64,000 nucleotides of DNA. Source: Nocardia xishanensis NBRC 101358 (GTDB taxonomy: Bacteria > Actinomycetota > Actinomycetes > Mycobacteriales > Mycobacteriaceae). This document shows, piece by piece, positions 42,807 to 52,189 of the stretch. The notes under the pieces were generated by a model that was not told where the DNA came from, made no database searches, and worked only from the letters and a program-made list of their open reading frames with translations. The stretch's first letter is position 1; every line of letters starts with the position of its first letter. The translations under genes and the position numbers were made by a program. The stretch spans positions 16,458 to 80,457 of the forward strand of contig NZ_BDCF01000034.1 in NCBI RefSeq assembly GCF_001613365.1, in the 5' to 3' direction.

Positions 42807-43808
42807 GTGACTTTCGATTCCGTGCGGGGACGTTCGACCCCAGGGCGCCCGTCCCCGACGCCACCGATCGTCTCCGGAACGCCATCGGTTGTACAGAGCT
42901 TGCGGGTCCATTCGGGCCGGAACGTCCCGTTCTCCGTGGAGTTCAACCCGCCGCGCGATGCCGCGGGCGAGGCCAGGCTCTGGCGGGCGGTGCGCGAGTT
43001 CGAGCGCATGCATCCGGCGTTCGTCTCGATGACGTACGGCGCGGGCGGTTCCACCAAGGACCGCACCGTGCGCGTGACCGGTGAGCTGGCCGAGGAGACC
43101 ACCCTGCTGCCGGTGGCGCACCTGACCGCCGTCGGCCACAGCGTGGCCGAGCTGCGCTCGCTGGTCGGCGCGTACGCCGATTCCGGCATCCGCAACATTC
43201 TGGTACTGCGCGGCGACCCGCCCGGCGATCCGCTCGGCGAGTGGCACAAGCACCCGGAGGGCGTGGAGTACGCCGAGGAACTGGTCCGCATCGTTCGCGA
43301 TCTCGGCGATTTCCACGTCGGCGTCGCCTCCTTCCCGCAGGGTCATCACCGCTCGCCCGACCTGGACTCCGACACCGCCTTCCTTGCCGCGAAACTGCGT
43401 GCGGGAGCGGAGTATTCGATCACCCAGATGTTCTTCGAGGTCGAGCACTACCTGCGCCTGCGCGACCGGGTCGCGGCACTCGATCCGATCGAGGGCGCCA
43501 AGCCGATCATCCCGGAGCTTATGCCGATCACCTCGCTGCGCACCGTGGCGCGCGCCGAGGAACTGTGCGGCCGTCCGCTGCCCGACGCGGTGCTCGCGCG
43601 GCTGCGCAAGGCGGCGGGCGACGGCCATGAGGAGGACCGCGCCGCGGTGCGCGAGGTGGGCATCGAGATCGCCACCGAGATGGCGCAGCGGCTGATCGAC
43701 GAGGGCGCACCCTGCCTGCACTTCATCACCCTGAATTTCGCGAAGGCGACCAGCGAGGTGCTGACCAACCTCGGTTACGGGGTCACCGCGGCGCCGATGA
43801 GCGCTTGA
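42807..43808 (+). CDS. metF: Methylenetetrahydrofolate reductase-like protein
   Basis: A 333-residue TIM-barrel flavoprotein of the MTHFR family, reducing 5,10-methylene- to 5-methyl-tetrahydrofolate for methionine synthesis. It shows the catalytic Glu motif FSVEFNPPR near residue 45, FVSMTYGAGGSTKDRT, and NILVLRGDPP with the flavin-binding loop. It corresponds to Rv2172c, whose enzyme activity is less certain than that of the canonical MetF, so the assignment is by family. The start is set by the -10 box spacing; a start 36 nt earlier is possible. A perfect-dyad terminator follows. Confidence 0.88.
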   Translation: MTFDSVRGRSTPGRPSPTPPIVSGTPSVVQSLRVHSGRNVPFSVEFNPPRDAAGEARLWRAVREFERMHPAFVSMTYGAGGSTKDRTVRVTGELAEETTLLPVAHLTAVGHSVAELRSLVGAYADSGIRNILVLRGDPPGDPLGEWHKHPEGVEYAEELVRIVRDLGDFHVGVASFPQGHHRSPDLDSDTAFLAAKLRAGAEYSITQMFFEVEHYLRLRDRVAALDPIEGAKPIIPELMPITSLRTVARAEELCGRPLPDAVLARLRKAAGDGHEEDRAAVREVGIEIATEMAQRLIDEGAPCLHFITLNFAKATSEVLTNLGYGVTAAPMSA

Positions 43809-43834
43809 CCCCGCGCGCCAGGTGACACAGTGGC

Positions 43835-43864
43835 AATGCCCCGCCGGTCGACCGGCGGGGCATT
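43835..43864 (+). terminator. 30-bp perfect dyad between metF and the sulfur operon
   Basis: AATGCCCCGCCGGTC followed directly by its exact reverse complement GACCGGCGGGGCATT. It lies between convergent stops (27 nt after metF, 7 nt before the LLM gene stop), so it probably ends transcripts from both sides. Confidence 0.85.
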
Positions 43865-43870
43865 CGCATA

Positions 43871-45022
43871 TCAGGCGGCGCGCGCCGCTCCCGGCCCCCA
43901 CGCCTCGGCCAGCAGCCGATGCGATTCGAGCCGGTCGGCGTGGTCGTGGGCGACGCTGGTGATCAGCAACTCGTTCGCGCCCGTGACCCGCTGCAAGGCG
44001 GCGAGCCGCTCCACCACCCTGCTCGGCGACCCGACGAACTGGGTGGCCAGCCGGTCGTCCACCAGCCGCCGCTGGTCGGGTGTCAGCGGGCCCGCGGCGT
44101 CCGGCGCGAGGAATTCGGCCGCGCCCGAGCCGCTGCGGATGCTGTAGACCCAGTGCCCGTAGCCGGAGGCGAGCTCACTGGCCCTCGCGTCGTCGGCGCC
44201 GACCACCACGTCGGCCGAAACCACCACGTACGGTTCGGACAGGTACTGGGACGGGCGGAACGCCGCGCGGTAGGCGGCGACGGCGTCCAGCGCGGTGCCC
44301 GGCGCGACGTGATAGGCCGCCGCGAACGGCAGTCCGAGCCTGCCCGCCAGTTCGGCGCTCTCGCCGCCGGAGCTGCCGAACAGCCACAGCTGCACCTGCG
44401 CGTTCTCGCCGGGGACCGCGTGCAGCGGAATGCCGTCCTCGCTGACGTAGGTGCCCGCGAGCAGGGCGCGCACCTCGGCGATCTGGTCAGCGAAGTCCGG
44501 CGCTTGCGCGCCGGGCTGTTGCAGTGCGCGCAGCGAGGCCACGAAACGGGAACGGTCGGTGATGCGGCCGGGATCGAAGGGCGGCGGGACCACCACGCCG
44601 TCGCGGATCTCGGTGCGTCCGGTGGCGGTGTCGACCACCGGCTTCCCGCCCTTCGGATGCTCCGGTTCGGCGCCGAATTGGGCCCGCCGGTGGCCGGAAC
44701 GCCCGAGCCCTAGGTCGAGTCTGCCGGGGTACAGCGCGTCGATGGTGCCGAACGCCTCCACGATCGAGGCCGAGGTGTGGTGGCCGACCTGCACCGCCGC
44801 CGAGCCCACCCGGATCCTGGAGGTGTTGGCCGCGACCAGTCCGATCAGGGTGATCGAGCTGGAACTGGCCACCGCGACGAAGTGGTGTTCGGCCAGCCAA
44901 TACCGGTGGTAGCCCCACTGTTCGGCGTGCTGGGCCAGGTCGACGGTGTTGCGCAGCGCCTGCTGGGCGGTCGATCCGGCGCTGATGGGCGAGAGGTCGA
45001 GGATGGAGAGCGGGACCGTCAC
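43871..45022 (-). CDS. Luciferase-like (LLM) flavin-dependent monooxygenase, MsnO8-like
   Basis: A 383-residue bacterial-luciferase-fold oxidoreductase expected to use reduced FMN and oxygen. It begins VPLSILDLSPISAG and contains WLAEHHF and LGLGRSGHRR, as in the MsnO8 group. Many relatives cleave C-S bonds of sulfonates or sulfones. As the last gene of a 13-gene run with an S-box riboswitch at its head, it is likely part of an organosulfur pathway. It overlaps the DUF1684 gene by 4 nt. The substrate is unknown. Confidence 0.86.
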   Translation of the reverse strand: MTVPLSILDLSPISAGSTAQQALRNTVDLAQHAEQWGYHRYWLAEHHFVAVASSSSITLIGLVAANTSRIRVGSAAVQVGHHTSASIVEAFGTIDALYPGRLDLGLGRSGHRRAQFGAEPEHPKGGKPVVDTATGRTEIRDGVVVPPPFDPGRITDRSRFVASLRALQQPGAQAPDFADQIAEVRALLAGTYVSEDGIPLHAVPGENAQVQLWLFGSSGGESAELAGRLGLPFAAAYHVAPGTALDAVAAYRAAFRPSQYLSEPYVVVSADVVVGADDARASELASGYGHWVYSIRSGSGAAEFLAPDAAGPLTPDQRRLVDDRLATQFVGSPSRVVERLAALQRVTGANELLITSVAHDHADRLESHRLLAEAWGPGAARAA

Positions 45023-45828
45023 GCCTGCCCCCTCGCGAGCCGTGGGTGCTGTTCGCCCGCCTCGATGGCCACCCGCAGCCGGTTCTGCTCGGGCGCCACC
45101 GGGCAGGTGGCGAAATCGGTGAAGGCGCAGGGCAGGTTGGCCGCCCGGTTGAAGTCGAGCAGCACCGAACCGTCGGCGTCCGGCGCGGCGATGCTCAGCG
45201 ACCTGGCCGCGGGATACGTGGTGACGCCGCTGGTGGCGTCGGTGAACAGGATGCGCAGCCCGTCAACGGCCTGGAACGCGACGACGCGTTCGGTGACCGC
45301 GCCGAGGGTGAATTCGATGGTGCCGGAGGCGGTGTGGTGGTGCTCGAGCCCGTCGACCACGGCCGCCGTGACGATGGTCCGCGGCTCGGCGAACGCTTCG
45401 AAGCGGCCGGAAACGATCCAGCGCGGGTCCGGTTCGTAGGCGGGGATGCCCGCGAACGCGGCCAGCGTCGGTGCGGCGGGGTCGTGGATCCGCACGGCGT
45501 AACGGCCGGTGCGCCGGATCACTTCGAGCACGCGCTGCTCGTGGCGAACCTCCAGACCCGGCGCTCCTTCGGCGGGGATGACGATCTGCACGCCCGCGAT
45601 GCCGGTGCCGTCGAAGCTGAGGCGGTCGGCCGGTTGCGCGGTGATGAACACCTTGTTGTCGGTGACCCACCAGGTGCCGGGCACGTCGGGCAGCCGCTCG
45701 GGCTGATCGGTGAGCCAGTGCAGCCCGGTCAGGCTGAGAAAGCCGAGGCGGTCGCGCAGCTGGTCCTCACGCGCGGCGTGCCAGGCGGCCCACTCGGTGT
45801 CGAAACTCGTTGCGGTGGTCGCGGTCAT
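45019..45828 (-). CDS. DUF1684-family protein
   Basis: A 269-residue cytosolic beta-rich protein. The DUF1684 signature near the C-terminus is clear: LLDFNRAANLPCAFTDFATC followed by PVAPEQNRLRVAIEAGE. The two Cys and Asn/Arg cluster could form a binding site. The function of this family is not known; its placement between two flavin monooxygenases, with 4-nt overlaps on both sides, points to a role in the same sulfur-related pathway, for example handling the product or cofactor. Confidence 0.85.
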   Translation of the reverse strand: MTATTATSFDTEWAAWHAAREDQLRDRLGFLSLTGLHWLTDQPERLPDVPGTWWVTDNKVFITAQPADRLSFDGTGIAGVQIVIPAEGAPGLEVRHEQRVLEVIRRTGRYAVRIHDPAAPTLAAFAGIPAYEPDPRWIVSGRFEAFAEPRTIVTAAVVDGLEHHHTASGTIEFTLGAVTERVVAFQAVDGLRILFTDATSGVTTYPAARSLSIAAPDADGSVLLDFNRAANLPCAFTDFATCPVAPEQNRLRVAIEAGEQHPRLARGQA

Positions 45829-47198
45829 GACGCTCTGGCTCCTTCGTGGACGGTTGTGCGGTGGTGTGGATGACGCAGGCCGAGGTGGTCGCGCAGGGTG
45901 TCGCCGGTGTACTCGGTGCGGAAGCTGCCGCGCTCCTGGAGTTCCGGGACGACGCGGTCGACGAACTCGTCGAGGCCGCCGGGCGTCAGGTGAGGAACGA
46001 GGATGAAACCGTCGGCGGCGTCGGTCTGCACGTATTCGTCGATGCGTTCGGCCACGTCGGCGGGCGTGCCGACGAACTGCTGGCGCGCGGTGACCTCGAT
46101 GATCAGCTCACGGATGCTGAGCTTCTCGGCCTCGGCCTTGGCGCGCCAGGCCTCGGCGACCGCGCGCGGGTCTTTCGCGTGGCGCACCCGGCCCCTGGTG
46201 ATGTTCACGTCGCCGGACGGGTCGACATCGGGCAGCGGACCGTCCGGGTCGTAGCCGGAAAGGTCACGGCCCCAAACCTGTTCGAGGAACGCGATGGCGG
46301 TCTGCGGCCCCACCTGCTGGCGGCGGATGTGCCTGGCCCGGTCCTCCGCCTCGGCCGTGGTGTCACCGAGCACGAAGGTGGCAGCGGGCAGGATCTTCAG
46401 CTCGTCGTGCCTGCGACCGTATTTGGCGAGGCGGCCCTTCATATCGGCGTAGAACGTGCGTCCCGCCTCCAGCGTTCCGTGCCCGGTGAAAATCGCGTCG
46501 GCGGTGGCGGCGCCGAATTCGCGGCCGTCGTCGGAATCGCCCGCCTGCAACAACACCGGGTGGCCCTGCGGGCTCGGCGGCAGCACGTGGCGCCCGGCGA
46601 TGTGGAATTGCGCTCCGCGATGGCGGGTTTCGGGAATCTCCTTGGCGAACACGCCCGCCTCGCGATCGACCACCAGCGTGTCGGCGGGCCAGCTGTCCCA
46701 CAGGGCGCGCGCCACCTCGACCGTCTCGGCCGCGCGGCGGTACCGATCGGCGTGCTCCAGATAGCCGCCGCGGCGGAAGTTCTCGCCGGTGAACGCGTCG
46801 GAGGAGGTGACGACGTTCCACGCCGCCCGGCCGCCGGAGAGGTGGTCCAGCGACGCGAACTGCTTGGCCAGCTCGAACGGCTCGTTGTAGGTGGAATTGA
46901 TGGTGCCCGCGAGGCCGAGCTTCTCGGTGACCCCGGCCAGCGCGTTGAGCACCGTGAAGGTGTCCGGCCTGCCCACCACGTCCAGATCGTGGATGCGCCC
47001 GAGGTGTTCGCGCAGCCGCAGGCCCTCGGCGAGGAAGAAGAAGTCGAACAGGCCGCGCTCGGCGGTGCGGACCAGGTGGACGAAGGACTCGAAGTCGATC
47101 TGGCTCTTGGATGCCGGATCGCTCCAGACCGTGGTGTTGTTCACCCCGGGGAAGTGCGCGGCCAGATGAACGGTCTTGCGCGGCTTGGCGGAACTCAT
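45825..47198 (-). CDS. NtaA/SnaA/DszA-family FMN-dependent monooxygenase
   Basis: A 457-residue LLM enzyme of the NtaA/SnaA/DszA group, whose members open sulfones or oxidise chelates with FMNH2 from a partner reductase. Family positions include WSDPASKSQIDF, FFLAEGLRLRE, NVVTSSD and LLQAGDSDDGREFGA. Those with similar context act on dibenzothiophene sulfone or alkyl sulfones; which applies here cannot be told. GGAAGGG lies about 8 nt before ATG 47198, and both ends overlap neighbours by 4 nt. No flavin reductase gene was seen in the run. Confidence 0.88.
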   Translation of the reverse strand: MSSAKPRKTVHLAAHFPGVNNTTVWSDPASKSQIDFESFVHLVRTAERGLFDFFFLAEGLRLREHLGRIHDLDVVGRPDTFTVLNALAGVTEKLGLAGTINSTYNEPFELAKQFASLDHLSGGRAAWNVVTSSDAFTGENFRRGGYLEHADRYRRAAETVEVARALWDSWPADTLVVDREAGVFAKEIPETRHRGAQFHIAGRHVLPPSPQGHPVLLQAGDSDDGREFGAATADAIFTGHGTLEAGRTFYADMKGRLAKYGRRHDELKILPAATFVLGDTTAEAEDRARHIRRQQVGPQTAIAFLEQVWGRDLSGYDPDGPLPDVDPSGDVNITRGRVRHAKDPRAVAEAWRAKAEAEKLSIRELIIEVTARQQFVGTPADVAERIDEYVQTDAADGFILVPHLTPGGLDEFVDRVVPELQERGSFRTEYTGDTLRDHLGLRHPHHRTTVHEGARAS

Positions 47199-48361
47199 GA
47201 CGGTGTCCCTTCCTGAATCGTGGCGTAGCGGCTCGCCGGACGCGGCAGATCCAGCCGCGCGCGCAGGGTGGTGGCGGGTGCGGGCGGCACGGCGGGCAGC
47301 CTGCCGAGGGTGGCGTGCACCGCGAGCGGACGTAGCACGACACCGTCGGCCGCGCCCGAATCGGCCACGGCGGCGAGCAGTTCGGTCAGCGAGTCGCCGG
47401 TGCCGACGTGGCGCAGCGGCGTGCCGGTGGTCCTGGTGCCGACCTGCGGCGCGCCGCACGCACCGGACAGCGGCGTCGTGGCCGCCCAGCGGTCCAGCTC
47501 GGCCAGCTCCTCGTGCGCGCGCTCCACTGTGTCGGCGAGGTGGATGTCGATGTCGATCAGCACGCGCACGGCGTCCGGGTCGCGTTCGGCGCCGAGCAGG
47601 GCGCTGCGCAGCGCGGCGCGTCTGGCGTGCGCGGCGTCGAGATCCGATGGGGCGATGCGGATCAGGTCGGCGCGGCGCACCGCGACCTGGATGCCAGGCC
47701 CCTCATCGGCGCGGACCGCGACGATCGGCTGTCCCTGCGGTGAGCGCGGCGTGATCGACGGCCCCTTCACGGAGAAGTTGTCGCCCGCGTAGTCGATGTA
47801 GTGCAGCTTGTCCCGGTCGATGAAGCGCCCGGTCGGCAGGTCGCGGATCTCCGCGTCGTCCTCCCAGGAATCCCAGAGCCGGGTGACCACCTCGACGGCC
47901 TCGTCCGCCTCGTGCCACAGCGCCGCCTGGTCCTGAGCGCCTTTGCGGCCGAACGCCTTCGCCTGCTCGGCGCCTTCGGACACGGTGACCTCCCAGCCCG
48001 CGCGCCCGAGGGTGGCGAAATCGAGGCTGGCGATCGCCTTGGACAGGTGGAACGGCTCGGTGTGGGTGACCGGCGCCTGCGGCACCAGGCCGATACGCCG
48101 CGTGACGGCCGCGGCACGGGCCGCGATGGCGACCGCGTCCAGCCTGCCCTTGGCGATCTCGGCGCCGCCGGGCTGCAACCCGAAGGAATCGGGCAGGAAA
48201 ACGGCGTCAGCCCCGGCGTTCTCGGCGGCGGTGATCGCGTCGACCCAGTAACCGGCGGTGAACAGGTTCTCGGCGCGCGAGTCCTGGCGTCGCCACGACG
48301 CCGGGTGCGCCCCGGTCCCGGTGAGTTCCACCGCGAGGAAGAAATCCGAATCCGGCATCAT
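47195..48361 (-). CDS. Luciferase-like (LLM) flavin-dependent oxidoreductase
   Basis: A 388-residue LLM-fold protein beginning FFLAVELTGTGAHPASWR, with LVPQAPVTHTEPFHLSKA and the SITPRSPQGQP loop found in the NtaA-like half of the family. It is shorter than the NtaA-type neighbour it overlaps (4 nt) and lacks that enzyme's C-terminal extension. It could be a paralogous monooxygenase or a partner for a second substrate. AAGGA lies 5 nt before the paired ATG codons; the first (48361) is used. Confidence 0.85.
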   Translation of the reverse strand: MMPDSDFFLAVELTGTGAHPASWRRQDSRAENLFTAGYWVDAITAAENAGADAVFLPDSFGLQPGGAEIAKGRLDAVAIAARAAAVTRRIGLVPQAPVTHTEPFHLSKAIASLDFATLGRAGWEVTVSEGAEQAKAFGRKGAQDQAALWHEADEAVEVVTRLWDSWEDDAEIRDLPTGRFIDRDKLHYIDYAGDNFSVKGPSITPRSPQGQPIVAVRADEGPGIQVAVRRADLIRIAPSDLDAAHARRAALRSALLGAERDPDAVRVLIDIDIHLADTVERAHEELAELDRWAATTPLSGACGAPQVGTRTTGTPLRHVGTGDSLTELLAAVADSGAADGVVLRPLAVHATLGRLPAVPPAPATTLRARLDLPRPASRYATIQEGTPS

Positions 48362-48386
48362 GCGGTCCTTTCCGTTGCGAAATCCA

Positions 48387-50285
48387 TCAGGCGGCTCCTC
48401 GTGCGGGGGAGGGGATCGCGGAGAGCAATTCCCTGGTGTAGTCGTGCCGCGGATTCTCGAAGATCTGTGCGGTGCGGCCGGTTTCGACGATCCGGCCGCG
48501 GCGCATGACGGCCACGTGGTCGCTGATCCGCCGCACTACGGCCAGATCATGCGAGATGAACAGGTAGCTCAGGCCTAGTTCGGCTTGCAAGCGGTCGAGC
48601 AGTTCGAGGATCTGCGCCTGCACCGAGGCGTCCAGCGCGGAGACCGGCTCGTCCAGCACCAGCAGGTCGGGGTGCAGCGCCAGCGCCCGCGCGATGGCCA
48701 CCCGCTGGCGCTGGCCGCCGGACAGTTCCGCCGGGCGGCGTTCGGCGAAACGCTCCGGCAGCGCGACCTGTCCGAGCAGTTCCCGCACCCGGTCGCGGCG
48801 TTCGGCGCGGTCGCCGATCCCATACGCGCGCAACGGTTCTTCGATGACCGCGCCGACGCGCCAGCGGGGATCCAGCGAGGAGTACGGGTTCTGGTAGACC
48901 ACCTGGAACCGGCGCCGCAGCGTGCGCAGCTTGCCTCGGCGGGCGGCGGTGAGATCTTCGCCGTCGAAGACGACGCTGCCATGGTCGGCGTCGGTGAGCC
49001 GCAGCGCGATCCGCGCGGTGGTCGACTTGCCGGAGCCGGATTCGCCGACCAGGGAGAGGGTTTCGCCGCGGCCGAGCTCGAAGCCGACGCCGTCGACGGC
49101 CGTGATGGCCTCACCGGAGCGGGCGCGGAAGCGTTTGCGCACCTCCCGCAGCACGAGCAGCGGTTCCCCGGTGCGCGGCCGTTCGGGACGCGCCGGGCCG
49201 GGGGCGAGGCTCGGCGCGGAGCTCAGCAGCCGTTTGGTGTACGGATGCCGCGGCGCCGCGAGGATCTCCGCCGTCGGGCCGGACTCGACGACCTCGCCGC
49301 CGTTGAGGACCACCAGCCGGTCGGCGCGTTCGGCGGCCATCGCCAGGTCGTGGGTGATGAGCAGCACCGCCGTGCCGCGCGCGGCGGTGCGCTCGGCGAG
49401 CCGGTCCAGCACCCGCCGCGCCACGGTGGCGTCCAGCGCGCTGGTCGGCTCGTCGGCGATGATCAGCTCGGGACCGCAGGCCAGGGCGATGGCGATCAGC
49501 ACCCGCTGGCGTTGCCCACCCGAGAGTTCGTGCGGGTACTGCTCGGCCCGTAGCTGCGGGCGATCCAGTCCGACCTCGGTGAGCAACTCCAGCACTCGGC
49601 CTTGCGCCCCGCGGCGATCGACGCGCCGATGCACGAGCAGCGCCTCGGCCACCTGATCGCCCACCCGGCGTACGGGATTCAGCGAGAGCCCCGGGTCTTG
49701 CGGCACGAACCCGATCCGCGCGCCGCGCAGCCTGCGCAGGGCTCGTTCCGAACGAGTGTCGACCCGTTCGCCGTCGAAAGTGACGGTCCCCGAGCCGATC
49801 TCGGCGGTCGTTCCGAGCAACCCGATCACGGCGTGCGCCAGCGTCGACTTCCCGGAACCGGACTCGCCGACCAGCGCGACCACTTCGCCGCGAGCGACGC
49901 GCAGCGAGGCGCCCGCGAGGGCCGTGACCGGACCGGCGGAGGAGCGATAGTCGACGCGCAGTTGATCCACTTGCAGCAGAGTGTCTTCCGCGCGCCCCGC
50001 GTCTCCGCGCCGATCCGGACGCGCGGTGTCGTTCTTCGTGCGCGACGGGATCGGGCCGTCCGCCGGTCGCTTGGTCGACTCGTGTCGGGCGAATTGCGTG
50101 GCACGAGTCACGGCTGTGGCCTCGATCTCGCTGCCGCCGGGCGGTGACCCATCATCGCCTCGCGATCGAGATTCGGCGTCGCCTGGCTGCGCGGAGCGGG
50201 ATTCCGAGCGGGTTGCGTCAGGCGGCGCGACGGCGCTGTCTTCGGCCGGTTCCGGGTCGGTGTGGGCGGTGTCCGGGTTGCTCAC
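48387..50285 (-). CDS. ABC transporter ATPase with two nucleotide-binding domains (DppDF-like) and a long disordered N-terminus
   Basis: A 632-residue fusion of two peptide/nickel-type ABC ATPase domains. Each has a Walker A loop GESGSGKST, signature LSGGQRQRV and a Walker B Asp-Glu (IADEPTS, VLDEPVS), so both sites look active. Before the first domain lies an unusual hydrophilic extension of about 105 residues rich in Pro, Ser, Glu, Arg and Asp. GTG 50285 overlaps the permease stop (GTGA). It would energise the two DppBC-type permeases next to it. Confidence 0.88.
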   Translation of the reverse strand: MSNPDTAHTDPEPAEDSAVAPPDATRSESRSAQPGDAESRSRGDDGSPPGGSEIEATAVTRATQFARHESTKRPADGPIPSRTKNDTARPDRRGDAGRAEDTLLQVDQLRVDYRSSAGPVTALAGASLRVARGEVVALVGESGSGKSTLAHAVIGLLGTTAEIGSGTVTFDGERVDTRSERALRRLRGARIGFVPQDPGLSLNPVRRVGDQVAEALLVHRRVDRRGAQGRVLELLTEVGLDRPQLRAEQYPHELSGGQRQRVLIAIALACGPELIIADEPTSALDATVARRVLDRLAERTAARGTAVLLITHDLAMAAERADRLVVLNGGEVVESGPTAEILAAPRHPYTKRLLSSAPSLAPGPARPERPRTGEPLLVLREVRKRFRARSGEAITAVDGVGFELGRGETLSLVGESGSGKSTTARIALRLTDADHGSVVFDGEDLTAARRGKLRTLRRRFQVVYQNPYSSLDPRWRVGAVIEEPLRAYGIGDRAERRDRVRELLGQVALPERFAERRPAELSGGQRQRVAIARALALHPDLLVLDEPVSALDASVQAQILELLDRLQAELGLSYLFISHDLAVVRRISDHVAVMRRGRIVETGRTAQIFENPRHDYTRELLSAIPSPARGAA

Positions 50286-51154
50286 GGCTGATCGGTCCTT
50301 CCTGCGGCGCGGCCGAGTCGCTGGGCGGCCAACACGACGCCGATGATCACCAGACCCGGGAGGGTGGTGAGCCACCACGCGGTGGCGAGGTAGTTGCGGC
50401 CCTCGGAGATGAGCGAGCCCCATTCGGGCGTCGGCGGTTCGGCGCCGTAGCCGAGGAAGCTGAGCGCCGAGACCGAGAGCACCGCCATGCCGAACTCGAC
50501 CGCCGCCAGCGCGAGCACAGGTTGGTAGGAGTTGGGCAGGACGTGCCTGGCGAGCACCGCGTACCAGCGCACCCCCGAGGCGTGCGCCGCCTCGACGTAC
50601 ACCGCGCGCCGCACCCGCAGCACCTCGGAGCGCATCACCCGCGCGAAATTGGCGATCAGCGAAACGCCCACGGCGACGGCGACATTGCGGGTTCCGAAGC
50701 CGAGCGCGGTGACCAGCGCCAGCGAGAGCAGCAGCGCCGGGATGGAGAGCAGCACGTCCACCACGCGCATGGCGACCGCGTCGACGACGCCGCCGATCGC
50801 CCCGGCCAGCAGCCCGAGCAGCGCACCGGCCACCACGGCCAGCGCGACGGCGGACAGCGTGGCGGTGAGCGAGAGCCCCGCCCCGTGCACCATTCTCGTG
50901 TACAGATCGCGCCCGAGGTTGTCCGTGCCGAACCAGTGCCGAGCGCTCGGCGGCTGGAACTTCTCGGCGGGTACCCCGGTGAGCGGGTCTCCGCCGGCGA
51001 ACAGCGACGGCGCCAGCGCCCAGCCGAGCGCGAGCAGTGTCACCGCCGCCGAGACGATCAGGCCCGCGTTGCGGCGGAGCGCGCGCAGACTCGGCGCGGG
51101 TCCGCGCACGCCGGGCAGCGCGATCCGGCGGGTCTTGTCGGCTACGTCAACCAC
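50282..51154 (-). CDS. ABC transporter permease, DppC type
   Basis: A 290-residue inner-membrane permease with about six helices and the coupling EAA-like loop EAAHASGVRWYAVLARHVLPNS. An N-terminal helix follows a short basic start, and DNLGRDLYTRM is typical of DppC/OppC. GGGAG lies 5 nt before GTG 51154. Overlaps the ATPase gene by 4 nt. It forms the channel with the DppB-type subunit for the solute delivered by the family 5 binding protein. Confidence 0.88.
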   Translation of the reverse strand: MVDVADKTRRIALPGVRGPAPSLRALRRNAGLIVSAAVTLLALGWALAPSLFAGGDPLTGVPAEKFQPPSARHWFGTDNLGRDLYTRMVHGAGLSLTATLSAVALAVVAGALLGLLAGAIGGVVDAVAMRVVDVLLSIPALLLSLALVTALGFGTRNVAVAVGVSLIANFARVMRSEVLRVRRAVYVEAAHASGVRWYAVLARHVLPNSYQPVLALAAVEFGMAVLSVSALSFLGYGAEPPTPEWGSLISEGRNYLATAWWLTTLPGLVIIGVVLAAQRLGRAAGRTDQP

Positions 51155-51186
51155 GGGTACTCCCTTCTCGATCCGCGGCGTTGGGG

Positions 51187-52188
51187 TCAGACACGGACGA
51201 GCACCTCCTCCGCGATGTCCTCGGCCTCGGTCGCCTCGTCGACGGAACGCCCGCCGCGCACCGCGATCCGCGGATCGAGCAGCGGATACAGCAGGTCGAC
51301 CGCCAGATTCACGACCACGAACACCAGGGAGGTGAGCAGCACGATGCCCTGCACCACCGGAATGTCCTGGGCCAGCACGGAGATCTGGGTGAGCCTGCCG
51401 ACGCCGGTGCGCGCGAACACCGTCTCCACCACGACCGAGCCTGCCAGCAGGTTGCCCACCAGCACGCCGGCGATGGTGAACGCGGGCACGCTGGCCAGCC
51501 GGGCCACGTGCCTGCGCTGCACCCACCAGCGTGAAGCGCCCTTGGCCAGCGCCACTTCGGTGAACGGCTGCCGCCATGTGCTCTCCAGCCCGGCCGTGAG
51601 CACCTGCGCGATCACCGCGCCGATCGGGATGGCCAGGGTGAGCGCGGGCAGCACGGTGCCGCGCAGGCCATGTCCGCCGAACGCGGGCGCCAGGTGCCAG
51701 CGGAAGGAGAAGACCTGGAGCAGCAGCAGTCCGGTCCAGAACGTCGGCACCGAGACGCCGAGCGGCGGTAGCGCGGCGAGCAGGTCGCGCAGCCACGGCT
51801 TGCGCGTGTAAGTCGCGGCGAAGGCCAGCGCCACACCGCCGGCGGTGGCGAAAAGCAAGGCGAGGGAAGCCAATCCGAGGGTCGAGGGCACGGCGTCCCA
51901 GATCGCCTCGGTCACCGGCCTTCCGGTCGTCATGGACAGTCCGAAGTCACCGCGGACCGCGTTGCCGAGCGCGGTCAGGTACTGGTCCCACAGCGGCCGG
52001 TCCAGCCCGTAGCGGGCCTGGAGCTCCGCGATCGCGGCCTTGTCGACCGGCGTTCCCGCGCCGCCGCCGTCGGCCGCGAGGGAGACCGGGTCGGCGGGCA
52101 GCAGGTAGAGCACCACGAACGAGATGCTGAACGCGGCCCACAGCACCCAGATCGCCTGAAAGACGCGCAGCGCCAGATAGCGTGCCAT
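51187..52188 (-). CDS. ABC transporter permease, DppB type
   Basis: A 333-residue permease with an N-terminal helix (about residues 9-30) and five more helices, the usual DppB topology. The EAA-like loop reads EVALAKGASRWWVQRRHV. It starts 1 nt after the binding protein stop and is followed 32 nt later by the DppC-type gene. The transported solute is unknown; operon context suggests a sulfur compound rather than peptides. Confidence 0.88.
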   Translation of the reverse strand: MARYLALRVFQAIWVLWAAFSISFVVLYLLPADPVSLAADGGGAGTPVDKAAIAELQARYGLDRPLWDQYLTALGNAVRGDFGLSMTTGRPVTEAIWDAVPSTLGLASLALLFATAGGVALAFAATYTRKPWLRDLLAALPPLGVSVPTFWTGLLLLQVFSFRWHLAPAFGGHGLRGTVLPALTLAIPIGAVIAQVLTAGLESTWRQPFTEVALAKGASRWWVQRRHVARLASVPAFTIAGVLVGNLLAGSVVVETVFARTGVGRLTQISVLAQDIPVVQGIVLLTSLVFVVVNLAVDLLYPLLDPRIAVRGGRSVDEATEAEDIAEEVLVRV

Positions 52189-52189
52189 G